NCBI GenBank assembly: GCA_035048495.1
Contig: CM068544.1
Coordinates: 48,199,893 to 48,263,892, forward strand
Direction: 5' to 3'
Length of the DNA: 64,000 bases
Source of the DNA: Euptelea pleiosperma
Taxonomy: Eukaryota; Streptophyta; Magnoliopsida; Ranunculales; Eupteleaceae
Part shown: positions 35,274-47,544 of the stretch, piece by piece
Numbering within the stretch: position 1 is the stretch's first letter
Layout: every line of letters begins with the position of its first letter
The notes under the pieces: generated by a model
Seen by the model: the letters and a program-made list of their open reading frames with translations, nothing else
What the model was told of the DNA's origin: nothing
The model's database searches: none
Program-made: the position numbers and the translations under genes

Positions 35274-35409
35274 CACTTATTAATTAGAAAACTGTTATTC
35301 TAAAATTCAGCAAAAAATCTTATATTTTAACTGATTATATTTCCAAAAATGATCAGTTGAAATATAAGATTTTTGCTGAATTTTAGAATAACGTTTTTTT
35401 AATTAAGTG
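35274..35409. repeat. Hairpin MITE with 56-bp stem
   Basis: Left arm ATTCTAAAATTCAGCAAAAA then ATCTTATATTTTAACTGAT is mirrored by GATCAGTTGAAATATAAGAT then TTTTGCTGAATTTTAGAAT, with few mismatches and a loop of roughly 20 nt. The size and near-perfect pairing fit a Stowaway- or hAT-like miniature element or a small-RNA hairpin. Confidence 0.75.
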
Positions 35410-35429
35410 TTAAGTGATGGTGGTTATAT

Positions 35430-35700
35430 TCGAATTGAATATAAGCATATCTGAATCCGAATCCGAATCTGAAAAAAATATCTGATATATGAATTCAATT
35501 TGAAATCCTGACAGATATTTCAAATCAATATTCGAATTCGAATTCAAATTCGATTCCTCCGATGAGTAAATCTGATATATATATATATATATAATCAATT
35601 ATTATATTGGTATAATAATAAATATAATAAATCTGTTTCATATATATAACAAATATAATATTATATTTGTATAACATATGAGGTTCATAAATTTAGTGAA
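35430..35700. repeat. TTCGAATTCGAA-type satellite-like sequence and AT repeat
   Basis: GAATCCGAATCCGAATC at 35453-35470 and ATTCGAATTCGAATTCAAAT at about 35530-35549 are short palindromic tandem units. A (TA)n run follows at 35575-35593. Confidence 0.6.
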
Positions 35701-35928
35701 ATAATGTAACTACTAACTAATAGTAAGCACAGATATAAAAGTTTCAAATTCTAAACTAGGTTCATAAATTTAGTAAAATTTTAGGGGTGTTAAGGAAATA
35801 ATTGCAAAATACTTATATAAGTACGATGGCAACTTGGTCAGACAGGCCCAACTTGACTCCAACGGGGCTCAACCCCACTTCTGGTCAGATTTAAGTTGGC
35901 TTCTACACTACTTGAGTAAGGGTGTGCA

Positions 35929-36202
35929 TTTGGCCCATGAGCCCAGCCTGGCGCCGTCTCTCGTACGTCTGGGCCTAAGCTTGACATTTTGGAGCCTGGC
36001 CCAACACAGTTGAATAGTGTCCCCCCTCCTTTTTGTGCCCAATAGCTAGAAATTTGAAATTTCTTACCATTGGACATGCTAGCCTGACCAGCCTGGCACA
36101 ATTAAGGGCCAAGCCCAGCTTCGGATCTTGGCTGCGGCCAGTCCGATTAAATTTTGTCCATGTCAACGGCCTACCCTAGACTGGCCCATTTGCACCTCTA
36201 TA
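35929..36202. mobile_element. hAT-like MITE, family D
   Basis: TAAGGGTGTGCATTTGGCCC at the left is mirrored by GGCCCATTTGCACCTCTA at the right. Flanking 8-mers TACTTGAG and TACTCAGG agree at 5 of 8. The interior shares GAATAGTGTCCCCCCTCC then TTTTTGTGCCCAATAG with 18255-18590. Confidence 0.6.
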
Positions 36203-36364
36203 CTCAGGTTGGGTGTTTAGAACCGATAGAAACTCAAGTTGAGCTCAGCCAAGGCCTTGGCTTACCGGAGCCAGCCTAAGCCCGACCATTATACATAAAT
36301 CAATTTGTCCCTTCTTCTTAACATGTTTTAATTCTTCTCTAGGGCAGTTTACAGCCCTACTTCA

Positions 36365-36722
36365 AACTTGCCTGACCACCCATAATATAAGCCACATGGC
36401 AATTTATTAGAGGACACTGACCTTATAGATGTTTGACCAATCTGTAAGTTGACCTACAAACCAAAAATCAGCCTGATTAGTGATTTCAAACCGTTGGATC
36501 TTTATACGGAAATAATGGTAAATAATGCTCAAATTCATACTGTTAAAATCAACCAAAAATGACTTCAACTAACGCTTAGAAAACACTGATCAGGTTGATT
36601 TTGGGTTTGTAGGTCCACCTAGGGATTGGCCAAAGATCTATACGGCCAGTGTCCTCTAATAAATTTCCAGGTGGCTTATATTTTGGGTGGTCAGGTAGCT
36701 GGTGGTCAAGCAAGTCTTCCTC
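36365..36722. mobile_element. Fold-back MITE, family A
   Basis: AAACTTGCCTGACCACC at the left is mirrored by GTGGTCAAGCAAGTC at the right. It is very close to the copy at 22852-23238: both have AGAGGACACTGACC and CAGTGTCCTCTAATAAATTT, which suggests a common recent source. Confidence 0.75.
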
Positions 36723-37054
36723 CTTGTATTTCAAACAGCCAAGGGTAAAACCGAAGGGAGCCTGTCATCTGATCGCCAGCAGAGTACATTTTCTCAGTTT
36801 CAGGTACTATTATTTTTTCAAAAATAATTAGACAATGTAAAGTAACAAATCCAAAAAAACCCAATCAGGTTGGGATCGAGCCCAGTGCCTTGAAGTTCAG
36901 ATTGGGCTCGGGTTGAGACCTAACCTAATCCAACCTGCCCGAGTTGCAACCTTAATTATAAGTAGTTCTTTATATGGCAAAAACTAGCCTGGCTAACCCA
37001 CTCCCTATAGTCAACCAAACTCTCTAAACTAACATATGAGTTAGCACACCGACG

Positions 37055-37390
37055 TCATTGACTACACTATGAACCACCTGGCTGGCACACTTTAGAAGAT
37101 CACTGACCATATGGATGTTTGACCCATCCCTAGGTGGACCTACAAACCAAATATCAGCCTAATTAGTGATTTCAAACCTTTGGATCCGAGCATCCCAAAT
37201 GATGCTCGATATCCACGGTTAAAAATAAACTATGGAAAAGACTCTAATCCAATAGATAAAAATTACTCATGTATGTAAGTCCATGTAGGGATGGGCCAAA
37301 CATCCATATGGTCAGTTGTCTCTAAGAGTGTCACGTGGCTGATCAATTGTTGTCCGTCATCAATGTTGATGTAGCCCCTACAATCACTCA
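37055..37390. mobile_element. Fold-back MITE, family A
   Basis: CACTGACCATATGGATGTTT at the left is mirrored by AAACATCCATATGGTCAG at the right. CACGTG is at 37332-37337. The right core is partly deleted. Confidence 0.65.
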
Positions 37391-39480
37391 CGTGCCACCC
37401 CCCTAGTGTTGAATAAAAAGACTAGTACGTTGGAGTTATAATTCAACGACTCCCTACCCTAAAATAGCATTCACCTTTTTTGCTACAAAGTAGGAAAAAA
37501 TAGGGAGAGTATTGTTGGAGATGCTCTAACAATGCAGATTTTGTACCCTGTTACGTTGCCATCCTACACACGACCATCTAGATTAACTATATGGAGTGCA
37601 CCTTCGTCCACATAACACCAATACCCTACCATATACAGCCCTTTCCCCCTCTGAACGGCAGCTTTTCCTTTTTTTCGTTAAAATTAATTTGTCAAGTAGA
37701 AAAAAAAAATTGGAAAAATCCAGCTCTTTTTCTACATGGCAAAGAGAAATTGAGCTGAAACTTGCCGCATCAAGAGGACGTGAGTTGGTCTAAATGATGG
37801 ACCCCTTGGGTCCAGATACCTCAGCTGCCATGTATCAAAACTCTACCTTTGCAGCAATTAAAGTCTGTTGTGTCTGCCCACCTCAATTTATAATAGACCC
37901 GTAATCTAACCCAACCAATCCCCATTCGCAATTTGGCTCAAGATTCTTGAAAAATTGGATGAGGGGTGCCATTAGTTTTTTCAAACTCGAAACAGCCATG
38001 TTGAACTAGTGAACTATCCCAAAACAGTCTGTATCAACATCGATCCAAATTTTAAGTTTTAGTTATTATTTTCTAAAAAAACTGACACTTCGCTTGTTTG
38101 ATCAACAATGGGCTGTATCGAAAATGGAATTAATGGTATGAGAATTGGTCAATACTTTAGGGGCATTTAACAAAAAAAAATTAGTTTTAGGTATAGAAGG
38201 GCATTTAATGAACTAATAAGTGCCTTTGTTTTATTTTTTTGACATGCAACTAATAGATTTGTTAACGATAATCATGTTGATATATGCCTATATTGCCAAC
38301 ACGTTCATACTTTGATTATCATGAAGATGTGATGTGAATTGAGTAGTCTAAGTATGATTGTATAGGATTCATTTTTTGGGGTGTGTCCATCTACCCTAAG
38401 GTTTGATCATTAGGTGTTTTTGTCTGCCCTAAATTTAACTTGGGTAAAAATCTTAGATTGTCAGTGATCACTGGACCGTTCGTTTGTTGGACGCTTGTAT
38501 GAGTATTGCATTCACTTGAGTTTTAGTGCATTCTCGCATGTTGTGTTATTTTGACCATCTATTAGTATAAAAATATGATGAGATTTATGTTCACTGTACT
38601 TTTGATTAAGAACTGTAAAGATGCAATTTAATCATATTGTGATTATTATGTTATGATTGACATGGACATGGACATGACACTCTGGCATGCTCACATGGTT
38701 AATGTGGTTAGCTTGCAGGATACATTGTACTTACCTTTATAAATACCATGTTTTCTCTTACTGCAGTGAGTGGCTGATAGATCAGATGAGGATCTAGATC
38801 GGCCGAGTAGCAGTAGTTAGTTTAGATTCAGTTTTCATTACTGGCCTTATAGAAGGTTCACGAGTAGTCATTTCAGTTGAATATTTCATGGGTTGATGTT
38901 TTAAACCTAACTTTGGTTTCCAATATTTATCTTATTGGATTCAGTTTATTTGATTCTTTTTTTGTTGTCATAGCCTTGTATTAATCTGACATTAATGAGA
39001 TGACTTCCAGATTCTCGTGATGTATTGAAATTTGTTCACAACTCACGAAATAAAAGGGAGACCCCACATCAAAATTGTTAATAAAAAGCATGTATAAAAG
39101 GATTTAATTCTGTAAACTAACAAACTCAACATTGCTATAACAAAATTTGCAAACCTTACGAGACAACCTAATATTTTATTCTTGCTTGTTTAAGAAGTAA
39201 TAATAAAAATCGATGGAACCCACTATTTTTTTTTGATACCTAGTATCGATTATGATTGATTTGCTTGAACATCTGCCTATGTCCTTTAGAAATTTTAATC
39301 AATTTTTACCGCATCATTGCCAAAAAGATTCATAAAACAAACTTGAAATGTTGTAGCTTTGACTTCTTCATCTTGGAGAATTGCTTATTCAGGAACGTCG
39401 ATGCTCATATTCTATGAATTAACCCAAGTTTGCCCAAGGAATCTTTGATACGGAAGGCTGTTTAAGAGTTTTTTTATAAG
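37391..39480. other. No gene recognised
   Basis: About 2.1 kb of AT-rich sequence without a coding match on either strand. GACATGGACATGGACATGAC at about 38659-38678 is a short tandem repeat. It may contain an unrecognised retroelement flank, but no LTR pair was found. Confidence 0.4.
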
Positions 39481-39484
39481 CCTA

Positions 39485-40020
39485 CTGACCTGTTGAATCA
39501 GCCTGATTGGCGATTCATATCCATTGGATTTGAGCATTTTTCATCATGGCTTTTAACTCACCCATGGGCCTATTCTTAAGCCCGTGGGCCCAAAAGAGGT
39601 GTGCCACGTTTTATTTTTTTAGGGAAGGATGTGTTGAACTTTTGAAAAGGAAAGATCGACTTCTCGGATGTGAACATCCACTTTTTCCTCAACATCAAAA
39701 ATTTACTTTGCTCCTACCCTGCCAAATAAAAAAGCTACGTGACAACTCTTTCGGGTCCACTGACCCATCCATTAATGTTGGTCCACCTGTTGATGGACCT
39801 ACACACCAAAAAACAGACAGATTGCTGATGTATAGTCATTGGATTCAAGCGTTTTTTATGGGGTGATTTCAGCCATTAAATTTGAACATCTCAAATCCAA
39901 CGGCTAGAAATCATTGAGGATATTATTTTTTTAATGTGCTGGTCCACCAAGGCATGCGTCAGTCGGCCTGAAAGAGTTTCTGCTTGGTGCTTTTGAAAGG
40001 GGTATGGCAGGAGCAAAGTT
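39485..40020. mobile_element. Family A-related MITE pieces
   Basis: 39485-39620 is a diverged half (TTGAATCAGCCTGATTGGCG, AAGAGGTGTGCCACG). 39705-40020 has the inverted ends ACTTTGCTCCTACCCTGCC and GGCAGGAGCAAAGT. Its core is ACCTGTTGATGGACCTACAC. Confidence 0.5.
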
Positions 40021-40024
40021 TTTT

Positions 40025-40640
40025 CCACTGTTCCACAAGCTATCACAGGGAGTTGTGCGCACCGGTCCAGGATCAGCCCAAATCTGGCCTGGCCCATCAC
40101 TGACCTAAACAACTGGGCCCATAGATATATGTTTATATACATATTTTACACTGGGCAACTAATTTGAGGCAGGGCATTTTTTTCACTTCAAAAGTTTTGG
40201 GCTCGGCCTTGGCCTCGCCCTCATTCCCTTGCTCTTGAAAGGGAATTGTGATTAATTTCAATAGGATTTAGTTTTAAGGAGTAGGGCTTTATGAATAATG
40301 TAGGGCATGACCTCTTTTTTTTTATTTTTTTCGTAAACAATGTAGGGCACGACCTATATCGAGAACCTTTGTATGGTGTGTCCCGATCTTCTACCGATGT
40401 GAGTCATAAGTCGTAACCAGTTACTATACAGAAACTAAAATCATCCACAGAATTACAAGCATTAGGCGGATTGACCCCAACACCCGGACGACTCATTTGC
40501 CATCGATTTCACATCCGCATTCAGGCTCAGCTCAGCTCGTGATGTAACGACCCATCTGCAATTCGCCTCGGACTGACAGCGGTACTACACCACCCACTTA
40601 TTACAATACTTCCTTTTGTAATCCCAAAGAAGTAGGGGAA
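40025..40640. other. No gene recognised
   Basis: GTAGGGCATGACCTC at about 40301-40315 and GTAGGGCACGACCTA at about 40341-40355 form a short direct repeat. No coding potential was seen. Confidence 0.4.
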
Positions 40641-40689
40641 AATTTTCTGATGAGGCAAAATCTCGATGAGATGACGAGTGTCACTTAAA

Positions 40690-41285
40690 AAAAATGCCAA
40701 GTAGCACATATTTTTCGGCCTACTGACTACATGGATGGCCCACCCATGATGAAATACCGCAAAAAAAATCATCCTGATTTTTATATCTCTAGCCATTAGA
40801 TTTTAGCATTTTTAAGGTTTGATTCTAGCTGTTGGATTAAAGCACTTTTTTAGGTACTAAGATTGCTTTTGGGTGAGCTTATCATAATGCTTACCCCAAT
40901 AGCACCTATATGTAAAGTGCTTGAGGTTCTTTTGACCATTTGGTAAAAAAATAAAACTCCTATTATGTTTGGTAAAAAAAAAAAGGCACTTCTTTTAGCT
41001 ATAAAAGCAATAGCCGTTCTTTTGTTTTTAGTGATTTGGGAGTTTATTGGGCTTTTAAAAAGTGCTTTTTAAGTTTTACCAAATTCATAATTTTTTCCAG
41101 AAGTCCATAAAATCGGTTAAAAGCTGACTTATTGCGATTTTTAAACTTACCTAAATGCAGCCTAAATCCAACAGCTAGAAATCATCGATCAAGCTGATTT
41201 TTGGTGACCAACCACCAGGAGAGAGGGTAAACATCAGTGCGCTCAGTGGACCGAAAAAGTGTGCTATATGCATTTTAGAAGGGTA
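40690..41285. mobile_element. Family B MITE interrupted by a PIF/Harbinger-like insertion
   Basis: The left half ends ...GCACTTTTTTAGGTACTAA at 40860. The right half resumes at 41163 with TAAATCCAACAGCTAGAAAT and continues to AAGTGTGCTATATGC. Both halves fit one family B copy once 40861-41162 is removed. Confidence 0.65.
40861..41162. mobile_element. PIF/Harbinger-like MITE
   Basis: It is flanked by TAA on both sides (40858-40860 and 41163-41165). The ends GATTGCTTTTGGGTGAGCTT and AAACTTACCTAAATGCAGCC are imperfect inverted repeats of about 20 bp. Inside are AAGTGCTTTTTAAG- and AAAAGCAATAG-type blocks common in this class. There is no coding capacity. Confidence 0.55.
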
Positions 41286-41289
41286 CGCA

Positions 41290-41980
41290 TCGCCTCATTG
41301 CATTTTGCCTAGTCAAATTTTTTTCAAGTTGCAAGTGGAGAACTTCAACGAGACACTAATGTAAACCTAAACCCAGCGATCATGTTAACAGACCACATGG
41401 CTTTCCCTATGATTTGAGTTTGGGAAAGATCTTTCTGGCGGGCCAGGAAAACCTCTCTTTCTGGCACAGATGGACGTTGTGGACCATCCAGTCCGTCTTC
41501 TGATAGACCACTTTGATTGGCTACATAGACTGTCCCTTTGTCCATTGCACGCCTATGTCCGACCGAGTGCCTTGGGTTGGGGCCTTTTTTCAAGTTACGT
41601 GTCCTCCAAAAGAGGAACCCCCTTTATGCAAATACGCAGTAGGGCTAGGAATTTTTTCCCCCGCCCTTGTGTAGTGCAATTTTCTCAGGTGAATAGCAAC
41701 TTCGATTTTTTCTTCTTTTTAATCATAGCTCTTTGCCACACCGTGTAGGCCTATATGTCATCCAGAGTAATCTGATAGGTCCATAGCAACGTTCTAAATG
41801 GTCCGCTGCAACAACACTTGTTTCTGTTATAACGGCAGATATGATTTGACAGGCCACATCGTCACACGAGTATCAAAAAGTCAGAATATTTATTATTTTT
41901 CAAATAACCTAGATACCGGTAAAATAACATTTTCCCCTAAAATAACGGTCACTGCTGTTCCCATCTCTACGTCAAAATTT
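41290..41980. other. No gene recognised
   Basis: No supported gene. The frames at 41345-41748 are uncharacteristic and resemble no family. Confidence 0.4.
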
Positions 41981-41984
41981 TCAG

Positions 41985-43100
41985 TTTCGGGGGTTGTCTA
42001 TATAACAAAACAGAAGGGTTGTCTCCCCCTCTTATCCGGCTTCATAAAGGATGGCCGAGATCTTATCACACTAAATGGACGGTGGATCTCAGCCACTCGC
42101 ACCTAATTTTGACAAACGCTTTGTCGATGAGTGCCGTGGGCTCGGGTCACCTACTATTTACCTATATATAAGGATGAAATGGGTTGGATTTACATATAGC
42201 CCAAGGGTCAAGCTCAGGAGCCCCTTTTTATGCCTCGAGAAGGGTGTTACCGTTAAAACGGCCATTAAAACCGATTGAAACGGCCAGGGGTAAAAATGAA
42301 AAAAAATAAATTTTAATGATTTTAACGGAAAAAAGTGGTGCTGAAATTCAAATTTGAAATTTGAAAATTTAAAATTTAAAAAAAAAATTGAATTTAACAG
42401 AAATTTAATGGTTTTCTAATACCCTCTTATCTTATATGACTTCAATAATGAGTGGCGGAAAGTGCCGTGGGCATGGGTCACCCACGCATATATCAAGACA
42501 ACTCAGTTGTGTTCTCAATCTTATCCATCCATCTAATGTGGACGGTCAGATAAAGAGTGATTGAGATCAAATCCATCGATCTAATGTGGACGGTTAAATT
42601 TCAGCCACTCAATCCGCCTCATTTATCCTTAATTTATTCAAAATTTAAATTTCAACACCGTTATTTTTTGTTATTTCTATTATTTTTCCATTTCTCCCTC
42701 TGTGCGTTACAATCTGTTATAACAGCCCTTGTAATGGAAAAAACGGTAATGCCCCAGTCTGTTATACCATTTTGAGTGCCAAGTGCCGTGGGCATGGGCC
42801 ATTTACTATTCTTTGTAACAAAACACATTGGTTGTCTCCCTACTTATACCTCCTCTTATAAGCATCAACAAAGAAGGGCCAAGATCTAATCCTCCCCCAA
42901 ATGGACGGTGGATCTCCGCCACTCACCTGATTTTGGCAGATTCTTTGTCGAGGAGTGCCGATGGCACGGGACACCCACTAGTCTATATAACAAAACAGCT
43001 CAGTTGTCTTATCCAGCTTCATAAGATATATAGTGGTTGAGATAAAACACTTTTGCCGGTGAGTGCCGTGGGTACGGGCCATTACTAGTACTTAACAAGT
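41985..43100. repeat. Degenerate tandem array, GAGTGCCGTGGGCAYGGG units
   Basis: The motif AGTGCCGTGGGCATGGG or a near form recurs at about 42130, 42460, 42783, 42955 and 43062. Between copies run TATATAACAAAACA, GTTGTCT, CTCTTATCC, CTTCATAA, AAATGGACGGTGGATCTC and GCCACTC in the same order. Spacing is irregular because at least one unit holds family P fragments (42243-42418, 42643-42775) and others are deleted. Confidence 0.7.
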
Positions 43101-43419
43101 ACAGATACGCTAAAGCTTGTACTCAACGATTATACCCAAATAATACCAATATGACGGCCTATTCTTCTAATCAAAGTGCTTTTCAGCATTGAGATCATGA
43201 CTGATCAGATGGTTACAATGACATCAGGGCAGTTGTTGGGTTAAAAGGCGGGAATCCATCAAACGGTAGACATATTCTGCATAAATGACATGCATGATGC
43301 GCCTGCAGATGCGTTTTTGTTGACTCCTCGTGCTGGGGTGTAGACGGCGAACCATATGCTTGGTACTTCATGTTCTATTGGTATTCCAAGGACGAATAAG
43401 AAAAGGCAAAGTAAATTAA

Positions 43420-43565
43420 AAATACAAACGCTAACAGTTGGGGGTAAAATGGTACCTATAGTCACTTTCCTAGGACAGCTACCTCTCGCGGGCAGCTTTT
43501 ATTACAACCGAGCTCTCAAAGTCTCACCAACAAATACAAACGCTAGCAGTTGGGGGTAAGATGGT
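43420..43565. repeat. Short direct repeat upstream of the CHUP1-like gene
   Basis: ACAAACGCTAACAGTTGGGG followed by GTAAAATGGTA at about 43426 is repeated as ACAAACGCTAGCAGTTGGGG followed by GTAAGATGGTA at about 43536. No inverted ends were seen. Otherwise 43100-43800 is featureless. Confidence 0.7.
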
Positions 43566-43801
43566 AAACCACCAGAAACTGACAAGACCATACCCCACAA
43601 ATGACAGGACTACCCTAGTCTAGAAAACCATACTCTGCATACTCCACACTACCATTACTGACAAATCCAGGGGTATAATCCCAACTGTGAAACATGAGTC
43701 TTACCTGAACGTGCCTTACTTCATAAGCGAGACCATGCATAAAAGAGGGAGAGATCCAGCATTTTAATTTAACTACAACTCTTTTTCTTCTGAGCCATTT
43801 A

Positions 43802-45719
43802 TTGGAAACAGAAAAGAGAATGCCAAGCCATGAAGATGACCCGCGGCTTACCGTCGTCAAGAACGAACTTGAAGCTTCTCTGGAGAGGAATTATTCCCTG
43901 GAGAAAGAGAACGAGCAATTGAAACAAGAAGTATCGCGTCTGAAAGCCCAAATTTGGTCTCTCAGAGCACAAAGCATAGAGAGGAAATCAGCACTCCGAA
44001 AAAAGCTGCAGACATCCATTGACAGCAACAGCGTAAATACATCGCATCAGAAACCAACAGTTCAGACCACCATTACAGAAGAAACTCCAGAAGAGGAGAA
44101 TTCATGTTCCAGGCCAGATTCTCCAGAAACCAAAGCCAGGAAGGAAAGACCACCAAGAGTCCCAAAGCCACCTCCTAGGCCTACTTATGCTACTTCAGCT
44201 TTGCAACAGGAAATAAATGAAGGGAAAATACCGCCTCCACCGGCACCACCACCTCCACCACTACCATCGAAATTGTTAGCTAGATCCACCAATGTAGTCC
44301 GACGTGTACCAGAAGTAGTGGAGTTCTATCGCTCGCTTACAAGGAGGGATGCAAGGATAGACAACAAAACCAGCCTCGCGGGGTTTCCAGTTGCTGAAAA
44401 TACTAGGAATATGATAGGAGAAATCGAGAACCGTTCAACATATCTCTTGGCTGTACGTATGATGCTCATCATTTTATTATTTTGCTTTTCGCTATCCTTT
44501 ACCCGACTTCTGAAAGTTTTGGGTCTTACTATGTTTCTATATATTCATCCATGTCAGAACCCTAACTGCAAACTTTAAGTGCATTTACAAGCAGGTAAAA
44601 TCTGACGTTGAAACACATGGGGAGTTTATCAGGTTCCTGACCAAGGAGGTGGATAATGCAGCCTATAATGAGATCTCTGATGTAGAGGCATTTGTTAAAT
44701 GGCTAGATGAAGAACTATCCTACCTGGTGGATGAGAGAGCTGTGCTCAAGCATTTTCCACAGTGGCCTGAACAGAAAGCAGATGCAATGCGGGAAGCTGC
44801 ATTCAGCTACCGAGATCTGAAGAACCTCGAATCTGAGGTCTCATCCTTCTGGGACAATCCTAAACAACCTGTACTCCTCTCTCTCAAGAGGATGCAGGGA
44901 TTTCAAGACAGGTGAGGGTATATTTTATTGGAAATAAAAAACTTAAAAACACCCTAACCGAAACATCAATACAGATTACATGATAGTAACCCATACTTGC
45001 AGATTGGAACGAAGCGTTCACAATACGGAGAGGACAAGGGAAAGTGTAAGAAAGAAATACAGAGACTTCCAGATCCCTTGGGAGTGGATGCTAGACACTG
45101 GAGTTATCAGTCAGGTAAATGGCATAGAGCTGGATTTGACCACAGAGCATGTAGATTTAACTCTAGCAATAATGTGAAGTCACACCTCACAAGGCAGATC
45201 CTGAGCACTTCTGTTTCTACGCTGGGTCGTCTCCATGGTAGGAAAAACATCCCAGTTCCTTACCTCCAATACCATGAAAGCCCTATCTTACCTTACCATA
45301 AAACTACCACAATATCACCATCAAATGAGTATAAAAAATGCCACCACACCACCAACATTATCAATCTTGAAAGGTTTAAATGTGACCAGTTACTGGTTTT
45401 CTGTCTGCAGCTGAAATCAAGTTCAATGAAACTGGCCAAGGAATACATGAAACGGGTTGCAAGTGAATTGCAAAACAATGAATGCTCACAAAAGGAGGAC
45501 CTCATGCTTCAAGGCGTTCGATTTGCTTTCCGAGTGCATCAGGTTGGTTGATTCCTATCCTTTTTATCTCTCCCTCCCTCTGTTTCCTTGCTAACCATTG
45601 GACTTCAGTTTGTGGGTGGGTTTGATGCAGAGGCCATGCATGCATTTGAAGAACTAAGGAAATTGGGTAGTGATTGTCCTGGAGAGCAATATACTATTAC
45701 CACATCTAAGCCATGTTAG
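43802..45719 (+). CDS. CHUP1/IPGA1-like coiled-coil, proline-rich protein
   Basis: Five exons with GT-AG borders: 43802-44452, 44595-44911, 45003-45114, 45411-45542 and 45609-45719, giving 440 residues. Residues 16-57 form a heptad-like coiled coil (ENEQLKQEVSRLKAQIWSLR). Basic and proline-rich stretches lie at 111-128 and 142-157 (PPPPAPPPPPLP). VPEVVEFYRSLTRRD at 169-183 and the C-terminal part from 218 (AFVKWLDEELSYLVDERAVL, QGVRFAFRVHQ, GGFDAEAMHAFEELR) are the conserved CHUP1-family C-terminal domain. CHUP1 positions chloroplasts through actin, and IPGA1 relatives act on microtubules and anisotropic growth. This protein lacks the long CHUP1 N-terminus and chloroplast-envelope anchor and is nearer in size to the short family members, so a cytoskeletal role is inferred rather than shown. 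Met7 is an alternative start. Confidence 0.9.
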
Positions 45720-47051
45720 AAACAGAAATGGCTGACAGTGCATATTGGCATGTCAACAGGTGAATTGTATTTGTACACCAGCATCTCAAAGATTTTACAT
45801 GTTTCAAATCTCTGGAGAAGATTCCAGATACTTGTAAACTAGCAGCTCAAAATTTTACATGATTCAATTATTCTGGAGGAAATTCCAAATATGGTTAAGT
45901 CTATTTGATGAAAGAATTCACTATTTCAAAAAAAAAATACAAATCTTGACGCACACATAGGCAATAGGAAAAATCTCTCAGCATCTTTATGGTTGTATCT
46001 GGACAAGGAGGAAGAAACTATATGTGTGGTGCACATGACAGACATGCAGAAGGATTGAGACCCACAATCAAATGAGTCCCCTCAGAAAACCTTGGTAGGA
46101 AGAATCAATTGAATCGGATAATCACACTCGATTCAATCCATATGCCTTTTCTAGACCATTAAATCTTTTTTTATCCAAAAGACTTCTATTGTTGCATGGT
46201 AAAAGCAAAAGGTCCTCTGCTAGCCGTTTGGTATGCCTCAAACAAATGACCAATCATCAACAGCAAGCCCACTTTGAGTCAACACAAAGCACCTGTTGCT
46301 AGCAACAGCACTCCATTTTCATCTTGACACCTATGTAACAAAAACACAAACACTTGTGCCAGTATCTAACACCAAAGTGTCAGGCACCCTAACCCTCATA
46401 AACATGCAGTTTATTCTATATGTTGATAGATGTATTTCTTTTAGAATATTTTTACTTACCTAGAGTTACAATATAGAGTTCTAATATGAATTTGGGTAAG
46501 CTATATATATAAAAAAATCATATTAATCAGTGTAGTTAAGGCACACCTATAGCATCTTAGATGGACCAAGGCCAGGTGCCATTGGTGAGGCACGTGCCCT
46601 AGGTGCCTGGTCAAGAACCTCGAGCCAAGCTCACATGGAATGCAACTTACCAACATTTCAACAATTGTATGTTTATAACTTCTGTTGCAAGCTACTATTA
46701 TACTCCTTACTACATATTGCAGTTTTTTGTATACATATCATTCCTTTTCATACAAGGAATATATAAGCATCATCCTTAGGACCATACTATAGCATGTCAT
46801 TTGTATGTTAAAACCATTGGATGTCCTTTGAAATTTGAGTGCTGTATGGATTCGTGTGGTATTCTTCGAGATTCGTGAGGTGGGAACTTAATAACCATCA
46901 GTGGTATGGACATTACGATGACGATGCTACAGTCTTATCCTTAGGATGATGCTAACATTCCCTATGTCCAAAAGTTGAAATATGCTCCATTACAAACAAA
47001 AAAAGGTGCTCCAGCTAAAGAAGAAGAAATGTCAAAGGGCTGAACCATGTA

Positions 47052-47106
<55 letters not shown>

Positions 47107-47540
47107 ATTCTTTGGTCTTATAAGTCTCCAAAACTCCGATGCAACTAGGTTTTTGTTCTAAACCTATCTCACTTCCATCACTCTAATTGTCAGCCCAATT
47201 TTCAATCATATTGCACTTCACATAAATCCTCATTAAAAACCTTATTCATACACAGCTTTAATACCACAAAACCTAGTTGCACACCTCCAATTAACCCAAT
47301 ATCCAGCCACTGTCCTAGAAATTCAACTTTTCTCTTCTTCCTTCTTCGGCTCTTCCTCTTTTTTCTCCTGCTAATTCTTTTTTCCCCTTCGATTCTTAGG
47401 TTCTTTATCTCTTCTTTCGGGTTTAATTGTTGTAAACACAACAATACAATTTCAACAATACCCTAAACTCCGATGCGACCAGATTTTTGTTTTAACTGTT
47501 GAAATTTGTATTGCATGTATCTGACATACAAGTAAGACAC
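45720..47540. other. Intergenic, no gene recognised
   Basis: 3' flank of the CHUP1-like gene and AT-rich sequence. It contains a (CT)n run at 47059-47100. The minus-strand frame at 47202-47444 is low-complexity Arg/Lys/Ser and unlikely to be real. Confidence 0.45.
47059..47100. repeat. (CT)n microsatellite
   Basis: About 21 uninterrupted CT units. It is likely to be length-polymorphic. Confidence 0.95.
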
Positions 47541-47544
47541 GTCC

